Origin: Streptomyces sp. CGMCC 4.7035
Lineage (GTDB): Bacteria; Actinomycetota; Actinomycetes; Streptomycetales; Streptomycetaceae
Assembly (NCBI RefSeq): GCF_031583065.1
Contig: NZ_CP134053.1
Location: 2,294,001-2,358,000 of the forward strand
Direction: 5' to 3'
DNA: 64,000 nt
Below, in pieces: positions 23,170 through 31,326 of the stretch. The stretch's first letter is position 1. Every line of letters begins with the position of its first letter. The position numbers and the translations under genes are program-made. Under the pieces are notes generated by a model. It worked only from the letters and a program-made list of their open reading frames with translations. It made no database searches and was not told the origin of the DNA.

Positions 23170-23238
23170 GAGCCGGATCGACCGGACGCGGGGAGCCGGA
23201 TCGACCGGACGCGGGGAGCCGGATCGACCGGACGCGGT
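23170..23238. repeat. Three perfect tandem 23-bp repeats
   Basis: The unit GAGCCGGATCGACCGGACGC plus three G/C bases occurs at 23170, 23193 and 23216 directly after the HdeD-like stop, with only the last base or two differing. Each unit holds the near-palindrome CCGGATCGACCGG. Confidence 0.93.
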
Positions 23239-23316
23239 GAGCAGCGACATCGCGCGACCTCCGCGGGCCGTCGGCCGGCGAGTGGTCCTTCACGCTCAGG
23301 CCCGCTCGAACACTGA

Positions 23317-23352
23317 CCGGGTGAGGGCGGTCAGGAGCCCGCCCTCACCCGG
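23317..23352. terminator. Strong bidirectional terminator
   Basis: CCGGGTGAGGGCGG (23317-23330) and CCGCCCTCACCCGG (23339-23352) form a perfect 14-bp stem with an 8-nt loop, between the converging HdeD-like and AI-2E-type genes. Confidence 0.85.
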
Positions 23353-23412
23353 GTCCTCGCTGTCTGCCAGGTCCGTCCGTTCAAGCTGTGCCCTGCACCC
23401 CCGACCGGCCTG

Positions 23413-24519
23413 TCAACGATCTTTCGCCCGGTCGGCGTTCTCGGGGCTGTTGTCTGTCCGTGTCGGCAGCCCCAGTGGCCGACCGTCGCGGTGAGCCCAG
23501 ATGTCACCGAGGACGACCTGGATGATGCCGGTGACAGGAATCGCTAGCAGGGCACCGAGGATCCCGGCGACATCGGCGGCGATCAGGGTGGCCAGCAGCA
23601 CGGTAAGTGGGTTGAGTTTCACCGTCCGAGACAGGATGACCGGTTGCAGGAGGTGGTTCTCGGCCTGCTGATAGACGATGAAGAAGATGATGGCTCCGAT
23701 GCCGGCCGGCAGGGAGTGGACGAACGCCACTGCGGAGGCGACGACAGCTCCTATGGTGGCTCCCACCAGGGGAATGAGGTCGGTCACGGCGACGAAGAGG
23801 GCCAGCAGGCCGGCGAACGGCACTCCGGAAACCAGCAGCACGACGTAGGTCAGAAGCCCGCAGATGACGCTGATCAGCAAGTTCCCTGTCAGATAGCCGT
23901 TGACGGTACGGGCGCATGCGGCTCCGACGCGGCGTATGCGGGCCGCGGGCGCCTTGTCCACGAGGGCCAGGGACCGGTCTATGGCCTTGGGGCCCTCCAG
24001 CACCATCAGATAGGCCAGCACGAAAATGGTGACAATGCCTGCCGTGGTGCTCACGGCACCGCGGATGAACTTCAAGGCGGGCGTGCCCAGTCCGGTGGCG
24101 AACGCGCGGATCTGTGCCTGATGTTGCTGGACATACTGCAGAGCGTGCGTCCGTTCCAGCAGGTTGCCGACTGGCCCGCGGCCGGCCTGGGCGTCCCTGA
24201 TCATCGCGGGCAGGCGACCGGCGAACCGGCTTCCCTCCTGGGCCAGGGGGATGACGAACAGGGCGATCACCGCGCCGACGGCCGCGGCCGCAGCCAGGAA
24301 GACCAGCAAGGTGGCCACCGACCGTCGGCACCGCGGCACCCGTCGCTGCAGCGCTTCGACCGCCGGATGAAGTGAGACGGCCAAGAACACCGCGATGACC
24401 GACCAGATCAAGACCCGGCGAGCCTGGACCACCAGCTCAAGTACGACGTAGGTGGCGAGCACCAGACCGATCGTGGCGAGGATGGTTCGCACCGGAACCG
24501 GACGCGTCGCCATGGGCAT
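23413..24519 (-). CDS. AI-2E family transporter (YdiK/TqsA-like permease)
   Basis: About 368 aa with seven or eight transmembrane helices in the AI-2E/UPF0118 arrangement: two N-terminal helices (TILATIGLVLATYVVLELVV and the next), a long soluble loop (about 85-150), then a C-terminal bundle with DLIPLVGATIGAVVAS and the conserved YQQAENHLLQPVILSRTVKL. The family exports small molecules or ions; the substrate here is unknown. The start is uncertain. ATG 24519 gives MPMATRPVPV, while the open frame reaches GTG 24594, and a GAGGAGG in between has no start codon at proper spacing. Confidence 0.87.
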   Translation of the reverse strand: MPMATRPVPVRTILATIGLVLATYVVLELVVQARRVLIWSVIAVFLAVSLHPAVEALQRRVPRCRRSVATLLVFLAAAAAVGAVIALFVIPLAQEGSRFAGRLPAMIRDAQAGRGPVGNLLERTHALQYVQQHQAQIRAFATGLGTPALKFIRGAVSTTAGIVTIFVLAYLMVLEGPKAIDRSLALVDKAPAARIRRVGAACARTVNGYLTGNLLISVICGLLTYVVLLVSGVPFAGLLALFVAVTDLIPLVGATIGAVVASAVAFVHSLPAGIGAIIFFIVYQQAENHLLQPVILSRTVKLNPLTVLLATLIAADVAGILGALLAIPVTGIIQVVLGDIWAHRDGRPLGLPTRTDNSPENADRAKDR

Positions 24520-24967
24520 CGGGTGCCCAGACCGGTCACGGGAAAACGAGAAGACCTCCTCGCCCGGTGGGTTATATTTCCCGCACTGTCCCACTTGACA
24601 GCCTTTGACATGGGCTGCGGCGGGTCACCTCCAGCCGCCAGGGAAGTAGGCAGAGGCAACCAGCGGATGCCTCGGTCGTCCCCAGTAGATCGCCCTCGAG
24701 GCGGCTGTGTCCGGCTACGGCGGTGCTGGCACCTGTCGCTGGACCGCCGGTAACGTCCTGGGCGTTGTCGCCGCGATCGGCTGGCGCCGGAGAAAGCCCC
24801 GGTCGGCCTTTCATCCGTACGCCGTGGATGAAAAGCGCACCGCGGTAAGGAGATCCCCCGACCTGGCCTGGTCGGCGGTGGCGGGTCGACCCCGTACATC
24901 CCGGGTGCGGATGCCCAGGCCGAGCTGCAAGCTGATGCCGTAGGCCGTGACTGTCGAAGGGAGTGCC
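24520..24967. other. Intergenic region between AI-2E-type and DAGK-type genes
   Basis: A divergent gap with no convincing gene; ORFs on both strands are short and low in family-like sequence. It should carry the promoters for both directions. The segment around 24570-24600 is the least GC-rich part (GGTTATATTTCCC, CTTGACAGCC) and is the most likely promoter area for the leftward gene. Confidence 0.45.
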
Positions 24968-25114
24968 ATGGTGGCGGTGGCCGCGGGTGCGATCGCCGGA
25001 TCGCCGGCCCGGTGGGGGACGGCGCTGTCGGCTGCGGGCGTGATCGCGGCAGTCCTGCTGTCGCCAGTGATGCGCGCCGCGCCGATACATGCGGCTTTTG
25101 GGCACGTGCCGTGA
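24968..25114 (+). CDS. Possible 48-aa hydrophobic peptide coupled to the DAGK gene
   Basis: ATG 24968 has a good ribosome site (GAAGGGAG). The product is alanine-rich with two hydrophobic stretches (MVAVAAGAIAG and TALSAAGVIAAVLLSPVM) and ends at a TGA that overlaps the next gene's GTG by four bases. It could be a real small membrane protein. It could also be the remnant of a PAP2 phosphatase domain, which in many actinobacteria is fused in front of a diacylglycerol kinase domain. I cannot decide between these. Confidence 0.45.
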   Translation: MVAVAAGAIAGSPARWGTALSAAGVIAAVLLSPVMRAAPIHAAFGHVP

Positions 25115-26064
25115 CCGAGAACACGTCGCGGCCGACAACGGGGGCGCGGCGGCCCTGCCTGATCGTGAATCCGCATTCGGGGGGAGGGAAAGCAAGCCGG
25201 TTCCGGATCGCGGAACGGGCACGTGCGCTCGGAGCTCAGGTTTTCCTGATCGATCATTCCCTGCCTCAGGACCTGGCTACTGTCGCCCGACGTGCGGTGG
25301 ATGACGGTGCGGATCTGCTGGGGGTGGCCGGCGGAGACGGTACGCAGGCGCTTGTCGCCGAGGTGGCCGCGGAGAGCGGCCTGCCCTTCGTGGTCATTCC
25401 GGCGGGTACCCGCAACCACTTCGCGATGGATCTCGGCCTGGATCGTGAGGACCCTTCGGCCGCGCTGGAGGCCCTCACGGATGGCGTCGAGCTGCGCGTG
25501 GATCTGGGATACGTAGGCGAGCGGGCGTTCGTCAACAACGTGTCGTTCGGTGCTTATGCCGCCCTGGTGCAGGACCCGGCTTATCGGGACGACAAGCTTG
25601 GCACGGCAGTGCGCATCCTTCCGGAATTCCTGGCCCGCCACGAGGGCCCGGAGCTGGTGGTTCGCGCCGGGCCGCTCACCGTTGACGGGCCGGATGCCGT
25701 GCTGGTGAGCAACAACCCTTACCAAGTGGATGACCTGGTCGGGCTCGGCAGGCGGCCGCACCTCGACTCCGGCCTCCTGGGAGTACTGGCCGCCAGGGCG
25801 GAGACGCCTGCCGAGACGGCCACGAGGCTGCGCAGCGGGCTACCGCACGGCCTCACCCGTCTCGCCACGCCCGACGACGTTGTCGTCTACGCCGACGTTC
25901 CGGCCCTCCCCGCCGGGCTGGACGGCGAAGCCGTCAGCCTGCCGACTCCCGTGCGGTGCCGCATCAGTCCTCGGACGCTCCGGGTATGGGTTCCCCGCCA
26001 TGGTCGCGGCGCCGGGCCCGCCAGGCGACCGCCGGGCTGGGCCGCAATCCGGCGGGTGGTATGA
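25111..26064 (+). CDS. Diacylglycerol kinase-family lipid kinase
   Basis: A 317-aa protein with the DAGK catalytic domain. The nucleotide site has NPHSGGGK near the start and the signature GVAGGDGTQALVAEV, followed by PAGTRNHFAMDLGL with the typical GTxNxFA loop. The C-terminal beta-sandwich domain (about 130-300) includes DLGYVGERAFVNNVSFGAYA. The start GTG 25111 overlaps the small ORF stop. It phosphorylates a lipid or isoprenoid alcohol; the exact substrate is unknown. Confidence 0.9.
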   Translation: MTENTSRPTTGARRPCLIVNPHSGGGKASRFRIAERARALGAQVFLIDHSLPQDLATVARRAVDDGADLLGVAGGDGTQALVAEVAAESGLPFVVIPAGTRNHFAMDLGLDREDPSAALEALTDGVELRVDLGYVGERAFVNNVSFGAYAALVQDPAYRDDKLGTAVRILPEFLARHEGPELVVRAGPLTVDGPDAVLVSNNPYQVDDLVGLGRRPHLDSGLLGVLAARAETPAETATRLRSGLPHGLTRLATPDDVVVYADVPALPAGLDGEAVSLPTPVRCRISPRTLRVWVPRHGRGAGPARRPPGWAAIRRVV

Positions 26065-26337
26065 GCCTCGGGCGAGCTGTTCCTGGCCGCCACACCGAAC
26101 GAGCCGACCACTCGGCGCCCATCCCGCCGACCTCGCGTCCCTGATTGTTCGATCATATATGAGGGTCTCGACATCCATTACATCTGACTATTTCATCAGA
26201 ACTGGGCATATTTACGCTACGGCATATGCCGCATCGTGTGCCGCTCACCGGGACGACGCCGTTCACCACGGCTGCACACAGGGCCGCCGGGCCGAGTGCC
26301 GGCGCTCCTACTTCCGCACCGATGGGACGGACCCGCG
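26065..26337. promoter_or_regulatory. AT-rich intergenic segment with palindrome
   Basis: Within this gap, about 26140-26230 is strikingly AT-rich for the genome (GATCATATATGAGG, ACATCCATTACATCTGAC, GCATATTTACGC). It includes the perfect 12-bp palindrome CGGCATATGCCG at 26220-26231. It probably held the promoter of the PAS gene that follows and is now broken, or it marks imported DNA. No gene is seen. Confidence 0.4.
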
Positions 26338-26650
26338 ATGCCCCACACTGACCACACTCTCCTCGCCGAGCCGGTGAGCCCCCGCGAGATGCCCGACGCG
26401 GCGATGGCGATGCTCGATGCCGAGGGCACCGTGGTGGGGTGGACGCATGCCGCTCAGCAGCTCGTCGGTTACCCGGCCGGGGAGGTGGTGGGCCGGTCCG
26501 CCGCACACGTGCTGCCGCCTCCCGAGGACGCCCGGAGGGCTTCGGCGTTCGCCGAGCAGTGCCGTGCGCGGGGTGGTTGGTCCGGCACCGCGGCGATACG
26601 CCACCGCGACGGCCACACGCTCAGGATGACGCTGCGGGTCTCGTTGCTGC
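26338..26650 (+). pseudogene. 5' fragment of a PAS-domain sensor gene
   Basis: From ATG 26338 the frame encodes an N-terminal PAS domain (AAMAMLDAEGTVVGWTHAAQ, VGYPAGEVVGRSAAHVL, AIRHRDGHTLRMTLRVS), of the kind found at the start of Streptomyces PAS/PP2C phosphatases. After about residue 103 the sequence stops resembling PAS and becomes arginine-rich out-of-frame sequence. The gene is cut at about 26650 and joined to an unrelated fragment. The catalytic part is missing. Confidence 0.7.
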
Positions 26651-26941
26651 GGGGGCGATCTGCTCGACGGCGGCTTCACCCTGACCCACATCACCGGGTA
26701 CGTACAGCCGAAGGCCGAGTGGCTCGCGCGGATGCGCGCCGGACGGTTCGTCCACCACGCGATCGTGGAGAAGGACGTGACGGTCGAGGCCGAAGGCGAC
26801 GCAGCCCGCCTCGTCGGACGGATCGTCACCGACGCGACGGTGTACGGCGCGCATGCCGACTGGCGGCTGCGCCTGACCATGGATTACGCATGCGAGGGCG
26901 GTGCCTGGACAGCACTCCGGGCAGTCGCCACGACCCGGTGA
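26651..26941 (+). pseudogene. 3' fragment of an NTF2/SnoaL-like (DUF4440) gene
   Basis: In a different frame from the PAS fragment, the sequence reads DLLDGGFTLTHITGYVQPK, then EWLARMRAGRFVHHAIVEKD and on to a proper end, AVATTR and TGA at 26939-26941. This is the C-terminal three quarters of an NTF2-like DUF4440 protein. It has no start of its own and abuts the PAS fragment, so both genes were broken by one deletion or recombination. Confidence 0.68.
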
Positions 26942-27504
26942 TCCCGCTCTGTGTCACTCTGCTGACCGAGGCTCTTCGGCCGTGGCCACGCCGTGTGGTC
27001 AGCCTGATTCCACGACCCATGACCCACCGGAGTGTTGACACGCGGACTTCCCGACGGCGTTTGCCGCGACCGCATAGTTGGTTAGGGTGGCAAGTCAGAG
27101 ACACGACGGGGGCTCGTCGGTAGGGGAGTCGGCGCCGGCAGAAGCCGAAGGCCATGTCGACCAGCGTCAGTGGCGTCGGATCGCTCGGCCGGAGCGGGCA
27201 GTTCTCGGGGGCGCGGCACCGCGTAGCGGCGGGTGATACGGCGTCGGCCTCGATGGGAGGGGGAGGTGCGTCGTATCTGCCGGATGGTGTGCGACGGTGT
27301 GCGGGCTTCCGCTGAGGTTGTAGCGGCAGCCGGCGACCGGAGCCCGAAACGCGATGCGCGCGGCGCGGTCCCGGACCACCAGGTGGGCGGCCAGTTGACG
27401 CTTGACGCGAAACGCCGGATGGGCGGGCCCTTGGGGCAGGGTGGGAGCCCGCTGGTAGGGCACGCTGTGCGGCGGACCGCAGGTCGACCGGGCGCGGTGG
27501 GCGT
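26942..27504. other. Non-coding stretch before the PAP2 gene
   Basis: These 563 nt contain ORFs on both strands but none with family-like sequence or a good ribosome site. I see no RNA gene and no clear repeat. The sequence may be decayed. Confidence 0.4.
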
Positions 27505-28206
27505 GTGAACGGCCGGCCGGCGCCCGCGGTGCTGCCCCCGTCGTTGCGCGTGTGGCTCGGGCCGATTGCGGCGCTCGCCGCGCTGGTGGTCGTCGTGCTC
27601 GGGGTCCTGTATGCCGACGACAGCAAGCCCGGCATGGTGGACGCGCGGATCTCGGCGGCGGTGGACGGTGTGGGGCCGCCGTGGCGCTACGTCGCTCTGG
27701 CCCTGGACTTCTTGGGGGAGCCCGGGGGAGCGGTGATGCTGGTCGTGGCCATGCTGGCGGGCTGCCTGCTGCTTCGGCGTCCTCGCGCGGCGGTGTTCAC
27801 CGTTGCCGGCGTTGGCATGACCGTGGGGACGGCGACGCTGCTCAAGCACCTGGTGGGACGCACCATCCACGGTGACGGCAACCTGTCCTATCCGAGCGGG
27901 CACACCGCCTTCTTCACCGCACTCGCCCTCATCGTGGCGCTGCTCGCGACCGGCCGGCTCGGCCTCGGCAGGCCGGCCGGCACGTCACTCGTGCTCGCCG
28001 CGGCGCTGGTCGCCGGCGCCGCCATGGGCTGGGCGCAGGTCGCCCTGGGCGCGCACTACCCGACCGACGTCCTCGGCGGCTGCTGCACCGCGCTGGCGGT
28101 GGTACCGGCGACCGCATGGCTGGTCGACCGGATGGCTGACCGGCCGGCACTGGCCGATCGGATGGCCGATCGGCTGGCCGACGCCGGTCGGCGGGAGCGT
28201 CGCTGA
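27505..28206 (+). CDS. PAP2-family membrane phosphatase
   Basis: A 233-aa protein from GTG 27505 with about five or six transmembrane helices. The phosphatase signature is present: KHLVGRTIHG (motif 1, Lys and Arg kept), PSGHT (motif 2) and QVALGAHYPTDVLGG (motif 3, with Gln-Val in place of the usual Ser-Arg). The family dephosphorylates lipid or isoprenoid phosphates. The C-terminus has a repetitive tail (DRMADR three times) from a local DNA repeat. It converges on the exopolysaccharide locus with only 12 nt between stops. Confidence 0.85.
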   Translation: MNGRPAPAVLPPSLRVWLGPIAALAALVVVVLGVLYADDSKPGMVDARISAAVDGVGPPWRYVALALDFLGEPGGAVMLVVAMLAGCLLLRRPRAAVFTVAGVGMTVGTATLLKHLVGRTIHGDGNLSYPSGHTAFFTALALIVALLATGRLGLGRPAGTSLVLAAALVAGAAMGWAQVALGAHYPTDVLGGCCTALAVVPATAWLVDRMADRPALADRMADRLADAGRRERR

Positions 28207-28218
28207 CGTCACCTCACA

Positions 28219-29544
28219 TCACGCCAAGCGGCGGAATACGGGCTTCACCGGTCGTCCGGCCAGCCAGGGGGTCGGGTCGGCGGCGTCCAGTGCCTTCCGG
28301 TACACCGCACACGCCTGGGCCACCACGTCGACGGTCCGATCGATGTCGGCGTCGCTGAGCGCGCTGCTCACCACGAACGACGGGGCCAGCACCCCGCCTG
28401 CGAGGAGCCGGCGCAGGAACAGGGTGCGGTACCCCTGCGACGGCTGCCGGTTCTCGTCCAGGGTGGCGAAGACCAGGTTGCTGGCCCGGCCCCGGACGAC
28501 GATGTGGTCGCCGACGCCCATGGCGGCCGCGGCGTCGCGGACACCGGCGGCCAACCGCTCGCCGAGGGTGTGCAGCCTCGCGGTGACGCCCTCTTCGACG
28601 TAGGTGGTGAGCACGGCCATCGCGGCTGCCAGGGAGTGCGTTTCCGCACCGTGCGTGGTGGACAGCAGGAAAACCCGGTCGCCGGAGTGACGCAGCCCGC
28701 CCAGCTCCATCAGATCGCGGCGCCCGGCCAGCGCGGAGACGGCGAATCCGTTGCCCAGCGCCTTGCCGAACGTGGAGAGGTCGGGGACGACGCCGTACAG
28801 GCCCTGGGCGCCCGCCTCGGACCAGCGGAAGCCGGTGATCATCTCGTCGAAGATCAGTACGCAGCCGTGCCGGTCGGCCAGCTCGCGCAGGCCGGAGAGG
28901 TACCCGGGCGGCGGCTCGGTGTGGGTGGCGGGTTCGAGGAGCAGACAGGCGACCTCGTCCTGGTACCGGGTGAGCAGCTCCTCCGTGGCGGCCAGGTCCC
29001 CGTAAGGGAACGCCACGGTGAGCTCGTTGGTCGCGGCCGGAACACCGGCGGACATCGGCGTGGTGCCGATGAACCAGTCGTCGACGGAGAAGAACGGATG
29101 GTCGGCGCAGATGGCCACCCGCGGGCGCCCGGTGGCGGCGCGGGCGAGGCGCACCGCGGCGGTGGTGGCGTCGGAGCCGTTCTTCGCGAACTTCACCATC
29201 TCGGCGGTCGGCACCGTGGCCAGGAAGCGTTCCGCGGCTTCGACCTCCAGGATGGAGGGCCGGACGAAGTTGCTGCCGCGGTCGAGTTCGCGCCGCACCG
29301 CCTCGATCACGCGTGGGTGGGCGTGGCCGAGGCTGACCGATCGCAGGCCGGAGCCGTACTCGACGTAGCGGTTGCCGTCGATGTCCCACACGTGGGCACC
29401 GTGGCCGTGGCTGATGACCGGGGCCAGGTTCTCGGGGTACTGGTCGTCGCCCTTGGCGTAGGTGTGCGCGCCCCCGGGGATCAAGGCGTGCAGCCGCTCG
29501 TTCGCCATCCGCGACCGGGGCAGGAGGAACTCTTCGGTGTCCAC
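28219..29544 (-). CDS. Class-III aminotransferase (GSA-aminomutase-like)
   Basis: A 441-aa fold-type I PLP enzyme and the last gene of the exopolysaccharide locus. The PLP Lys is about 261 in TFGKALGNGF, the cofactor Asp is 233 in IFDEMITGFRWSEAG, and KNGSDATTAAVRLARAATGR is the phosphate-binding region. It is closest in pattern to glutamate-1-semialdehyde aminomutase, but its place beside sugar genes suggests that it aminates a sugar or makes an amino acid decoration. It follows the epimerase gene by 7 nt. Confidence 0.9.
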   Translation of the reverse strand: MDTEEFLLPRSRMANERLHALIPGGAHTYAKGDDQYPENLAPVISHGHGAHVWDIDGNRYVEYGSGLRSVSLGHAHPRVIEAVRRELDRGSNFVRPSILEVEAAERFLATVPTAEMVKFAKNGSDATTAAVRLARAATGRPRVAICADHPFFSVDDWFIGTTPMSAGVPAATNELTVAFPYGDLAATEELLTRYQDEVACLLLEPATHTEPPPGYLSGLRELADRHGCVLIFDEMITGFRWSEAGAQGLYGVVPDLSTFGKALGNGFAVSALAGRRDLMELGGLRHSGDRVFLLSTTHGAETHSLAAAMAVLTTYVEEGVTARLHTLGERLAAGVRDAAAAMGVGDHIVVRGRASNLVFATLDENRQPSQGYRTLFLRRLLAGGVLAPSFVVSSALSDADIDRTVDVVAQACAVYRKALDAADPTPWLAGRPVKPVFRRLA

Positions 29545-29551
29545 GCTGACT

Positions 29552-30103
29552 TCAGCTCTCTTTCTGCTTCAGGACCTGGGTGAGGCTCGGCGCCTCCCGG
29601 TCCCGCTGGGACATCGATGTGACCGGCAGCGGCCAGGGAATGGCGAGCTCCGGGTCGTCGAAGGCGATCGTCACGTCCTCGGCCGGATCGTGCGGGCGGT
29701 CGATCCGGTACGAGGTGTCGGCGGTTTCGGTCAGCGCCTGGAAGCCGTGCGCGCACCCCGCCGGGATGTACAGGGTCGCCTGCGTCTCGCCGGACAGCTC
29801 GAAGAAGGCCCGGTTGCGGTAGGTCGGCGAGTCCGGCCGCAGGTCCACGACGACGTCGAAGATCCTCCCGTACGAGCACCGCACCAGCTTGGCCTCGCCG
29901 GCGCCGGAGCGCAGGTGCAGGCCGCGCAGCACGCCCCGGACCGAGCGGGACAGGCTGTCCTGGACGAAGGCGTCCGGGTCGAGGCCCACCGAGCGGACCA
30001 CGTCGGCGTCGAAGGTGCGGCAGAAGAAGCCGCGCTCGTCGGCGTACGGCGTCGGCTCGAACAGGTACGCCCCGGCGATCGCCGGGACTTCGGTCGCTTT
30101 CAT
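29552..30103 (-). CDS. RmlC-like dTDP-4-keto-sugar epimerase (variant active site)
   Basis: A 183-aa cupin of the dTDP-4-dehydrorhamnose 3,5-epimerase family. Kept features are RGFFCRTF, RGVLRGLHL (catalytic His63), Lys72/Arg75 and PAGCAHGFQAL. In the region where RmlC enzymes have the acid Tyr (the YY before NP or HP), this protein reads YRIDRPHDP, so the Tyr is replaced, apparently by His138. It may be a 3-epimerase, an isomerase, or act on another NDP-ketosugar. The ATG overlaps the pyruvyltransferase stop (ATGA). Confidence 0.85.
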   Translation of the reverse strand: MKATEVPAIAGAYLFEPTPYADERGFFCRTFDADVVRSVGLDPDAFVQDSLSRSVRGVLRGLHLRSGAGEAKLVRCSYGRIFDVVVDLRPDSPTYRNRAFFELSGETQATLYIPAGCAHGFQALTETADTSYRIDRPHDPAEDVTIAFDDPELAIPWPLPVTSMSQRDREAPSLTQVLKQKES

Positions 30104-31326
30104 GAAGCCTTCCGCGGGGTGTGGGTGTGGGTGTGGCCGGACGCCGGGAACAGGGCCGAGGTCAACGCGGTGAACTGGTCCTGGAGTTGCCGGGCGGCGG
30201 CCAGGTTCCGCTCGGTGAGGGTCTGCCGCAGCTCGGCCGAGCGCTTCTCCAGCGCCCGGAACTGTTCGAGCAGCCGGTCGGCGTCCACCTCGCGGGCCGG
30301 ATGGCAGTACGCGCCGAGGCCCATCCGCTCCATGAGCGAGTCGCTCTTCGCCGCATAGCTGAGAGCGAGCACCGGCGTGCCGGTCTTCAGCGCGCAGATC
30401 AGGTTGTGGTACCGGACCGCCACCACGGTGTCGGCAGCCGCCATCTCCTTCATCAGGTCGGCCAGTGAGGCCGGCTCGGCAGCGGTGACCAGCGGCGAGT
30501 CCACCGCGTCGAGGATCGCGGCGACCACCGACGCATCGCACTCGTCACCGGTGAGCAGCCGGACCGGCCTGTCCTCCTCGACCAGCGCGCGGACGAACCG
30601 GATCGTCCCGTCGAGGTAGCGCCGGTATATCTCGTCGGCCCGGGCACGGTCGTCGTTGCCGCCGTGGAAGTCCATGACACCGACGCAGACCGGGCCCGGC
30701 GAGCCCGAGGGCGCGCTTGGCTCCGGAGTCGGCAGGGAGAACGCGAGGTCCGGGTAGACCTCGTCGCGCGCGGTGTCCACGCCCATCGCCCGCATCGCGT
30801 CACGGGACTGGGCGTCCCGGTACGACCGGTACGCGGCCAGCCGCGCCGACCAGCGCACGAGGGCCCGGGTGGGCCGGTTGCCGATCTCGGCGGCGCCGAC
30901 GCTGACCAGCGCGACCCGGGTGCCCAGCAGCCGGCCGCTCGCGCAGAGCAGGAACAGCGAGTACGGGAAGCCCCACGGCCGCAGCGGCAGCGTGGCCTCC
31001 AGGACGCCCATGCCCGGCACGATCACCACGTCGTGCCGGCGCACCCAGGCGGCGGTGCGGAAGACGTCGACGAGTTTGCCCAGACCCTTCGCCGCGATCG
31101 CGCCCGCACGTGACGCGGTCCGGTACTCCGCGCGGTTCCAGTGCAGCCGCGTGGCGGGGATCCCGAACCGGGTCGTCACGGCCTCGGGTCCGCCGCACAG
31201 CGCGTCCACGACCGCCTCCGGGTGCTCGGCGCGGAGGTACCCGAGGACGGCCTCGAGCGAGCCGTCGTTGCCGAGGTTGCCGGAGCCGAGGAGGCCGAAC
31301 ACCCCTACGCGCGTTCCCGTCTTCAT
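30100..31326 (-). CDS. Polysaccharide pyruvyl transferase-family protein
   Basis: A 408-aa protein of the CsaB/WcaK-type family, which transfers pyruvate ketals from phosphoenolpyruvate to sugars. Visible marks are the N-terminal GLLGSGNLGNDGSLEAV, VIVPGMGVLEATL, and the C-terminal VAVRYHNLICALKTGTPVLA followed by YAAKSDSLMERMGL. The C-terminus has an odd His-Thr repeat (GHTHTHTPRKAS). It overlaps both neighbours by four bases. It probably adds a negative pyruvate group to the polymer. Confidence 0.88.
   Translation of the reverse strand: MKTGTRVGVFGLLGSGNLGNDGSLEAVLGYLRAEHPEAVVDALCGGPEAVTTRFGIPATRLHWNRAEYRTASRAGAIAAKGLGKLVDVFRTAAWVRRHDVVIVPGMGVLEATLPLRPWGFPYSLFLLCASGRLLGTRVALVSVGAAEIGNRPTRALVRWSARLAAYRSYRDAQSRDAMRAMGVDTARDEVYPDLAFSLPTPEPSAPSGSPGPVCVGVMDFHGGNDDRARADEIYRRYLDGTIRFVRALVEEDRPVRLLTGDECDASVVAAILDAVDSPLVTAAEPASLADLMKEMAAADTVVAVRYHNLICALKTGTPVLALSYAAKSDSLMERMGLGAYCHPAREVDADRLLEQFRALEKRSAELRQTLTERNLAAARQLQDQFTALTSALFPASGHTHTHTPRKAS

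Noticed and set aside
23170..23238. CRISPR array
   Set aside because: The 23-bp units are contiguous with no unique spacers and no cas genes are nearby.
27082..27903. 273-aa minus-strand frame before and inside the PAP2 gene
   Set aside because: It is low-complexity Pro/Arg/His sequence overlapping the well-supported PAP2 gene, with no family resemblance.
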